Assembly: GCF_000247815.1 (NCBI RefSeq)
Contig: NC_021678.1
Location: forward strand, 12,173,322-12,237,321
Direction: 5' to 3'
Source of the DNA: Ficedula albicollis
Taxonomy: Eukaryota > Chordata > Aves > Passeriformes > Muscicapidae
Length of the DNA stretch: 64,000 nucleotides
Shown: positions 55,080 to 64,000 of the stretch, one piece after another
Numbering within the stretch: the first letter of the stretch is position 1
How the letters are laid out: every line of letters begins with the position of its first letter
The notes under the pieces: model-generated
The model's input: the letters and a program-made list of their open reading frames with translations, nothing else
Database searches by the model: none
What the model was told of the DNA's origin: nothing
Made by a program: the position numbers and the translations under genes

Positions 55080-57829
55080 AAGAGATCAGGCCAATGTAGT
55101 AGATTTCCTCCATGCAGTGAGTACAAAAAATACAAAATGCACAGAAGTACAGAAACCCATTTTCTACCGGTGTTTTTTTGTGCATCTCCCTCTAAGCCCT
55201 TTGCATAGCTGGAGCTGCACATCCTCCTCACATACCACACTCCCCCAAAAGATTAGCAGTGCTTATCTCGTGTGTGCCTGGGAGCACGCGCCTGCGCAGG
55301 GAGTTCTTGGCCAGCTGCAGTCATTTTTCTGAGTCCTCCTTAAAAGAAATTAGCAGCTTCCCCCTTTAACTTCAGAGGGCAAACTCAATCATAGAGTAAC
55401 TTTCCTGCAGTCGGTACAATTAGCAGGAATGTGTTTGACCCCAGCTTCACCTTTTCTGAAATGCAGTTCCTGGTACAAAGTGTTGCAGGGCTCTTGAGAG
55501 TGACATGTTATGAGTAACTGGATGTCAGGAGCATTGTCGGAAAACAAACAAATCCCCAAATAACTGGAAAGTCCTGAACCAGAAATTGGCATAATAAAGG
55601 TAGAAATAATTCCTACCTTCCTCATAATACAAAACCAGTGCAATGCAGCACAGCCCTCACCCCCAACATGTTCTGTTACTTATCATGTCTTAGAAAAGCA
55701 CGGCCAAAAGTTGGAGTTTGGTGGCTGCTGTATCGTGGAAATGTAAATACATACTTTCACAGAGACAATGGCTGAAACACTTCCTGGGGCCATGGAGGAA
55801 GTGAAAACCTTTTGTTTAATACATATTTTTCTTATGCAGCTTGGTATTTAATTATTTTTTTCCGAAGGAAACAACAACAGCAGCTCCTCTATTCATATGT
55901 AGAAAAGAACTATCTATCTTAGAGATAGGAGGCTGGGAATCCCAAGTCAGAAGGGAAGTCCTGGACACCCAACAGGCCAGCAGTGGTGGCATGTGTCAAC
56001 CAGTCTCAGCTGTGGTGCAGTCTGGGCACAATATTCTTGTTTCTTGAGAAATACCACATGCACTGCCCTGCCCCTTTCACGATGTATGTACAACAACCTC
56101 TCTTTTCCGTGTCATACATGGTCTAATCCTTTCCCTAGAGCATCATTTGCACAGTAATCCTTTGCCTTCTGTGACAAAACAAAACAAAACTCTCCTTCCT
56201 TCACTGTCACTTGTAGAACAATCCCTTACTTCTAGAAGCATGCAGGCAGAAATCCTTTATCTTTGTGCCAAACACAAAATTATCATCTCTGGCTTGCCTC
56301 CATTGTGTTTGACAACACAGCCCTTATGAAGAACACACCACAATCCTTTTATTCCCAATTTATCCAAACACAACTTTCATCTGACCACTGTGCAGGATAA
56401 AATACAGTAGTGAAAAATGCAAGGTATACAGCCCAAATTTTCTTAATCTGTTTTAAAAACTTCAACTTTTTCAAATGTTTAGAGAGAGACAAAAAAAGGT
56501 ACATGGACATTGTAGCATCTTTACCATTGCTTTTTATTGGTTTTTGATCCCCTATTTTTCAAGGACATGATGAAAAATTATCCTGGGGAGGGGAACAGGA
56601 GGAAGATAGAAATTTGGATGAGACTCAGAACTTCCCTCAAACTTAGCCTTTTAAATTACTCTGGCTTGGGTACTTTGCATGTGAGAGTTTTTATTTTTTT
56701 CTTAAGCTAAAAAATGTTTTGGCTCACACACACACTCCCACCCCGCTTACATCAGACCAGTTACCAAAGCAAATCAGAGTGAGAAGATAAAACAGCAGTG
56801 ACCAGGACTGCCAGTATCATCAACTGGACAAGTAATTTAGCCTGCTTTACTCTGAGCCCTATCCAAACTCAAACAGATCCCTGTTTAACCAGGGCTTAAC
56901 AGAAAAGCCCTACCTGTAGCTTATCCCCTGGGAAGCTGCAGCAAGGCAGGAATCTGGCAGGGGTTAGGAATCAGCTCTCTAATTTGATATCCCCTCTACA
57001 CAGCAGCATCGCATTTAGTGATGATTTGGGTTTAAAGTGATCCTGTTTATTTCTTTGGGATGCCTATTTCCACCCTGCTGCTCAGCATGTTTTCAAAACA
57101 GGGGTCAATTAAATAAATGCTAAGTGTGACCTTTAGCAGAGGCCCCAGTTTAGACCCACAGATTCCCAATGGATTTTCCCTGCTCCTGGAGTGCCCTATG
57201 TCTGCCAGGTTTGCTTTGGCACTGCATCTGTGGTTACTGCACACAATTTCCTTGTACCAGGACTGACAGATACCTCTAGGTGCTCCTGTGTCTGTGACTT
57301 GCTTTGACATCCCATGTGGCTGGTGCATTTGAGGTGCAAGATTTCCTGTGTTTGCTCCCAGAGCAGCTGTGGTCAGTGCCTTTAGCTCCTGGCTGCCTCA
57401 AGGGCTGCTGAATGAAATTCTGGGTGGAAAACCACCACTGCATTTCCTGAACAAAGATAATAATTACGGTAATTGTATCACTTTAGCTTTGCTTTGTGTT
57501 TATGAACAAATGGTGTGAGCCAGTGAGAACAGCAGCTTCTTCCCTTCAAATTAAGTTGTGCTTTGGAATAGCAGGGTAGATAGGATAAGAATTTTTGTTT
57601 GTTATGTTTTCTTCTGCATCTTTTCAGTGGTGCATTACACATTCACCACAATTCTTCACCTCCACTGTCACTTTTATGGCAGTGTTTTCCTTTTCCTCCT
57701 CTTCAGTCATGGGGATGCTAATCTTTTGTGTCACAAGCAGCACAACCCCTCCTTTATATGGGCTTCCTCCTGCCTGTGCACAGTGCTGAATTATACATTT
57801 AAAAGAAAAAATCATTTCACCTTCAAAAT
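55080..57829. other. Noncoding DNA, nothing recognised
   Basis: AT-moderate unique sequence with frames under about 100 codons. A short AAAAC repeat is at 56175-56189 and a CACACACACA run near 56727. No transposon or RNA gene recognised. Confidence 0.55.
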
Positions 57830-58040
57830 GTAAAACAATGTAATTTTTGCCATTGTTTTTATTTCCATTACCACTAAATCCAGTCTGGATTGAATAATTA
57901 AGCAGCTATCTGTGTCATGGGTTTCAATGCTGAACATAATCCATTAACCCTGCAGGAGCAAGGTCCTTGAATTCTGAATAATTCTGGGACTAAGCTGTGA
58001 TGAATCAGGACTGAGATAAGAGCCATGCATCTCTAAAAAA
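57830..58040. promoter_or_regulatory. Candidate conserved noncoding element
   Basis: Repeat-free AT-rich stretch with TTTCCATTACCACTAAATCC near 57862, GATTGAATAATTAAGCAGC near 57888 and CATAATCCATTAACCC near 57936. No open frame. Inferred from motif texture only. Confidence 0.25.
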
Positions 58041-58684
58041 ATCTGGAGCATGTTCTTGGCACTTGAGGTTTTTTCTGCATTGCGAACAGTTTCTGCTCTT
58101 CCTTTTTTTTTCTTCCCTCATTCAACTGACTGTCACGGGAAATACAGAAAGCCTCCACTTAGAAAAAGTATTTCTTATAGTTCATTCTATTATTTTCTTT
58201 TTTCCCCCCTCTGAAATATTTGTATGTAAAGAGCACCTTACCATTCTTTGAAGCTCATCTGTTCAGATTGCTTATTCTGTGCATGAAATTGTCATAAATC
58301 TCACTCTGGTCTCATTTTTTCCTTCAGACAGAGCCTTATTAGCTGTAACTAGTCTTGGACATGCTGATGCAGCATGGTTGGGTGAGAACAATCAGTAGCA
58401 ACATTCCTGACACTTGGTGAATGTGCTGGCCTGTCTTTACCTAGCAAGCTGTGGGGCCAAACTTGTCTGTAAACTAAAGGGGGGCAGTTCTCTTCTAATA
58501 CTTCAGCTGCTGCTGGAAACAAGGGAATGAATGTTTTCTTCATAACACAGTCCATTTCAAGATCTCTTCCATAACAGATGCTTGGGAGGCAGAATGAAAG
58601 CTCCACCCACAGATGCACAACTATGCAAAATAATAATAAAATAAAGTACATCTGGGCAACACAACACCTTCCCCAGATAAAAAT
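58041..58684. other. Noncoding DNA left of the CR1 element
   Basis: Unique AT-moderate sequence. T- and C-rich tracts occur at 58098-58120 and 58190-58210. The minus-strand 100-codon frame at 58349-58651 is unrecognised. Confidence 0.5.
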
Positions 58685-58918
58685 TCACAGTATCATAGCA
58701 TAGTTGGAAGAGACCACAAGGACCATCTAAGTCTATTTCCTGGCCTTGGTCAGATCATCCCCATGAGTCACACCCTGTGCCTGAGAGCACTGTCCAAACT
58801 CTGCCTGAGCTCTGTCAGGCTGGTGCTGTCACCACAGCCCTGGGGAGCTGGTCCAGTGCCCAAACACCCTCTGGGTGAAAAACCCTTTTCTTATATCCAG
58901 ACTAAACTTCCCCTGGCA

Positions 58919-60340
<1,422 letters not shown>

Positions 60341-60599
60341 GAAAAAAGATTTTTCTGATCCCTGACGAGTGGCCTGAGAGAAATGTCTGTGACTAACACG
60401 TTTCCTGAAAAACTCCTGTGTTTATTGGTTCTGCCAGATGTTGCACTGTCTCCCCCATCTTCCCCCGTTTTCAGCCATTTGGTTGCACTTTGCATTTCTT
60501 TGTCAAAAATAGTAATTTGGACATGATTTTGATGGGATTTGCTTTCTGCTTCCGAGATTTTGTTACTTGTAATCATCCTTTACTCTGCGCCTCACACAT
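60341..60599. other. Unassigned DNA between CR1 blocks
   Basis: In a complete CR1 this interval would be occupied by the sequence linking the flanking blocks. I do not see a clear match, so it is either strongly diverged CR1 or an unrelated insertion. No open frame of note. Confidence 0.4.
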
Positions 60600-60800
60600 A
60601 CTTTAGCGTTCCACTGGCCACTGGCCAGGACCCCCAGGTCCCTTTCCATGGCACTGCTCTCCAGCCATTCCCCAGTCTATTGCACATCCAGGTTCTACAG
60701 AAGCTGACACAAACCCAGGGTGTGCCGTAGTTAACCAGATGCCGATAGCTTCCCTGTCCCAGGTACAGAATCCAGCACTTGTCTTTAATCTGGTCTGCTG
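60600..60800 (-). mobile_element. Diverged CR1 fragment, more 5' part
   Basis: The segment beginning CCAGGACCCCCAGGTCCC near 60624, followed by CTGCTCTCCAGCCATTCCCC, matches the reverse complement of a recognisable CR1 block. CCCAGGTACAGAATCCAGCA near 60757 matches the next block, which reads AGGTGCAGGACC...GGCACTTG in the family. About 60 bases between them do not match. Order and orientation fit the two CR1 fragments to the left, so all three may be one old insertion. Confidence 0.65.
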
Positions 60801-63800
60801 CATAAAAGCAGCATCACAACTATTTTGCCCTATAATTTCTGTGTCTGCACCAACCACTTCTAAACGGACTGTCGTTTTCTGAGAGATAACCAGCTCTGAT
60901 TTAAAGACTCTGACTGATGGAGAACTTTCCCACATTTGTGATCAATTGCAAAGTTTAGGTAATTGACTGATTGCTTGTTCTCATGGCTACAAAACACTTA
61001 TCAGCCCTGTGTATTGGCATAAACCTCGTGTAGCCAGCAATGTGAAAAGGGCTTCTTGCCTGATAGGGGTGGTGAGAGCAAGCCTTGTGCTGGGCCTGTT
61101 AATTCAGGAAATGCAGAATGCCAGGTTCCAAGGAAAGACTCAGTCTGGGATCTCTGCTGGTTAGGATGGACACCACCATTTCATTCAGTGCTCTGTACTG
61201 TCGGGGACTTTTTTGTTATTGATCCAGCTCCCTTTTCTCTGAGACTACAGCCACTTCTCAGATTTAAAACTGCTTACCTACTCTGGTTGGAGAGAAGATG
61301 AAAAGAAATAAATAAAAAAGAAGAATGCATTAGGTGTAACATCCCCTTCTTTCAATGCTAGCCATGTCACAAGACAGACTACCAGACAAAGGGCTAATTC
61401 TGAACCGTGGGGAAGCAGAACTTCAGGTATGTAGATATTCTTTCTGTACTCTAAGAAAATGTACAAACTGAGAAAAATAGGTATAGCATTAGAAGAAAAT
61501 GTTAGGAGAAAATTAATGAGTATATTCAGATACCTCAAAATATATCCTCAGTTCAAATACCAGATTGAACAAACAAAACAAGGTATGAGCCATTAACATT
61601 GCTAATGCTGTGTAAGTTGGGAGTAATCACCATCATTTAATGATTAGTTGTGAGATATATTCCAGAATATAGTACATTAGTAGTGAGCTTTGGTTTTATC
61701 ACAGGAACATAATAACTGCTAGGGACAAAATTCTAGAGGGGTCTAAGCACAAAAATGAAAACACTACTTTTCAGGTCACAAAGAATCTTAAGTTTTTTTT
61801 TATAGTAAGTTAGCACTTTGCAGAACAGCATAGATCTGGGACCTGATGATGGATGCAGGATTGAAGGCTGACTAAGGAAATGTGTGAGTATTTGCAGGGG
61901 AGGGACATTTGTTTCTTGAAGAAATTGTGGCATCATAGTAATACAGAGATAAGTTGCCTATGATACCTAACATGAAATAGGATGAGCATGCTAGTGAAGT
62001 TTAAACATCTTTGCAATATCCAGACTTTTCCCTTTGTCTTCTTCTTTCATTACCTCATTTTTTCTTTCTGAGGAAGAAACAATAATTTAATTCTGACTAA
62101 TATACAGAAAGTCTCCTACAATTGAGATGTTTAACTTACAAAGAAATACTTTATGAGCCATGACTGAATGACTTCTGTGCAGCTTTAGCTTTGCTGTGGA
62201 CCTTTAAGAATATGAGGCCTTACCATTTAAGTAGGACCTGTAGCTGGTGCTGGAGAATGAAGGGGCCTCCAGAAGTAAGACACTGACCTGTGAAGGAACC
62301 ATTGTCTTGGGAAAACTGCACCAGTGTGAAACCTAGAAGAAAACATAACCACAGCAGAAACCAGCTTGCACATCTGTGAGCTGCCTCCAGCTCCTCATAA
62401 ACAAGAGCTGTAACCTCATTGCCAAAGACTGAAAGAGCCCTAAGAGAGACCTGTTGTTTTACTTGTGCAGGAAACCTCATTCCCACTTCTCCACAGAAAG
62501 AGCAGGAGTGGAGAAGGTCTGATGCTAACAAGCCCTTCCCCAGCATCCCAGCCCACCCACTTGCTAGGGAGGCTTTCAGTGGGCTCCAGGCACGAATCTA
62601 GACACTGCAGAAATACACTGCTGGTGTGCCCAGCCCAGGGTGCTAATGGTCAATGGCTGAGATGGCCAAACTTCGTGTACCTGCACATGGCTTGCAGCCT
62701 GGGTCACTCTCAGTGGCCTGTGTGCTTGGGGTGAGCCCCTGCTGTCTCTTGGGGTCAGTCTCTGCATGTTAGGAGCCAGCTCATCCCCTGAAGCTGTGGA
62801 GGCACGTGCTGCTGGCTGAGAAGGACCTTGCTTCAGCCTTGGGCCGTGAAGGCAAGTGTCACACTGCCACCTGTGCTGCTGCCACTGCCATTATCACCAA
62901 GGATGTGGAGCCAGGAGGTGTTTCACTAAGCAGGGATGCTGCTGAAGCTGCTCTAGCCATAGCTGTCCCTTCCCATACAGAAATGTCACGTGTTTCTGAA
63001 GGACTGGAGACTGCTGCTAAGATCCCTGGTGCTGTACACAACCTGCCACAGTGACTGATTCTCATCTAGCCAGTAGATGTGTGTTTCTCAAGGAGAAAAT
63101 GACAGTCTGGGGAGGCACTCAGTAGGCTCAGTGTGAGCAGGGAACAGCAAACAGAAGAAGGCAGTGGTGTTGGAGAGGAGCATGGCACAGTTGTGTGAGC
63201 CAGTCTGGTATCAGAGTATTAGAGAATAAATTGCACTACCCCCAGCCCTAAGGACTGCAGATAATGTGCAGCAATGAAGTTTTATCTGTGCTCAAGTACA
63301 TATTTTTTATGCAGCTAAAGCTATGTTGCAGATGTTCTTCGCTAGAATAGATTCTGCCTCTGCTAATCCCGTATTAATCTGCTGGTAGAGCTCTAGCTGT
63401 GTGATTAGCACTGGCTCCTTGCAGAGAGGAGCCTCTGGTCACCCAGGGCAGGGCTCCTGTGCCTCTCCCCGGGCAGGGCTGCAGCCGGGGTTGGGGTTTC
63501 TGTGCTGGGAGCACCCCGCTCCTGCTCCCGGCGCGGGCTCTGCCAGGAGAGGGAGCCAGGACTCTGGGATTCGGGGCCTTTGATGTTCCCTGCTCACAAA
63601 CCATGAAGGTGTTCTGGCTGTCCAGTGTTAACGTAGGCTCTGCTGTGTGGCTGAGCGCAGGTTCAGGGGGCTCACGCTTTTCTGTGGAGGCCACATACTG
63701 AAGAGGTGTTCGGTTCCTGCCAGAACTCAGAGGACTCTGATGCTCTGAACCGTTTTGAGGCTCTCAGTCCATTTTTTGACTGCTTTTGACAATGGAGTTC

Positions 63801-64000
63801 CAATGGTGAGCCCAGTTTGGACTGGGTGAGTACAACGTGAAGCCTACAGATTCTGGAATCATGCAGAAGGTTCAAAGCCACTGCTGGAGTGCAGAAGGCA
63901 TCCAACGAGTGCATAGCAGGGCAAGCAACAGCTAGGAGGAGGGAAAATTTTTGGATAAGGCTACCATGTGGCAAACAGATGTTGGACAACATTTCTTTTA
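60801..64000. other. Noncoding DNA, GC-richer near 63430-63560
   Basis: Unique sequence, AT-moderate to about 62200 and GC-richer afterwards. The frames at 62219-62601, 62806-63054 and 63374-63694 lack recognisable domains. The patch at 63470-63545 has a modest CpG cluster (CCCGGCGCGGG near 63527), too small for an island. No exon or RNA gene is supported up to the window end. Confidence 0.5.

Noticed and set aside
62806..63054. 82-codon alanine-rich frame
   Set aside because: It looks smooth in composition but has no recognised homologue, and a minus-strand frame of similar length covers the same DNA.

Overview
This window looks like eukaryotic, most likely avian, noncoding DNA. The main evidence is a CR1 retrotransposon remnant near the right end, whose 3' tail and internal segments match the CR1 family typical of birds (also found in crocodilians and turtles). 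Composition (AT-moderate, CpG-poor, with a single CpG-rich island), the vertebrate-type splice motifs and the absence of any dense gene layout agree. I recognise no protein-coding gene, rRNA, tRNA, known microRNA, CRISPR array or prokaryotic system. The open frames are either translations of homopolymers or scattered short frames of the size expected by chance.

Layout. 1-2066: a pure G block that runs off the left edge, then a T run. 2067-5020: a CpG island, the only promoter-like region. It is broken by an 83-base N gap (3010-3092) and a 1,272-base G block (3465-4736) and carries three good splice-site candidates: a minus-strand donor at 2190/2191, a possible 28-base plus-strand microexon at 2389-2416, and a plus-strand acceptor at 3425/3426. 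About 5,020-58,680: some 53 kb of intergenic or intronic DNA without a convincing exon. It contains eight local tandem duplications (units 49-95 bases), a (GT)n microsatellite, a T41-G420-T29 homopolymer block (29864-30353) and several AT-rich, homeodomain-motif-bearing stretches that look like conserved enhancers, although conservation cannot be tested here. 58685-60800: a minus-strand CR1 copy split by a 1,005-base G block and partly duplicated across it. 60800-64000: more noncoding DNA, GC-richer near 63430-63560.

How it works together. If the CpG island is a real promoter, the long gene-free flank with candidate enhancers fits the regulatory landscape of a developmental gene, or a large first intron; this is inference and I cannot name the gene. 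The four G blocks (4,736 bases, about 7% of the window) are almost certainly assembly artefacts. Two of them sit where informative sequence would be expected: the GC-rich promoter or first exon, and a CR1-derived tandem array.

I did not find a novel biological system. The best leads are the obscured promoter with its candidate exons, the CR1 array hidden behind poly-G, and the cluster of small tandem duplications.
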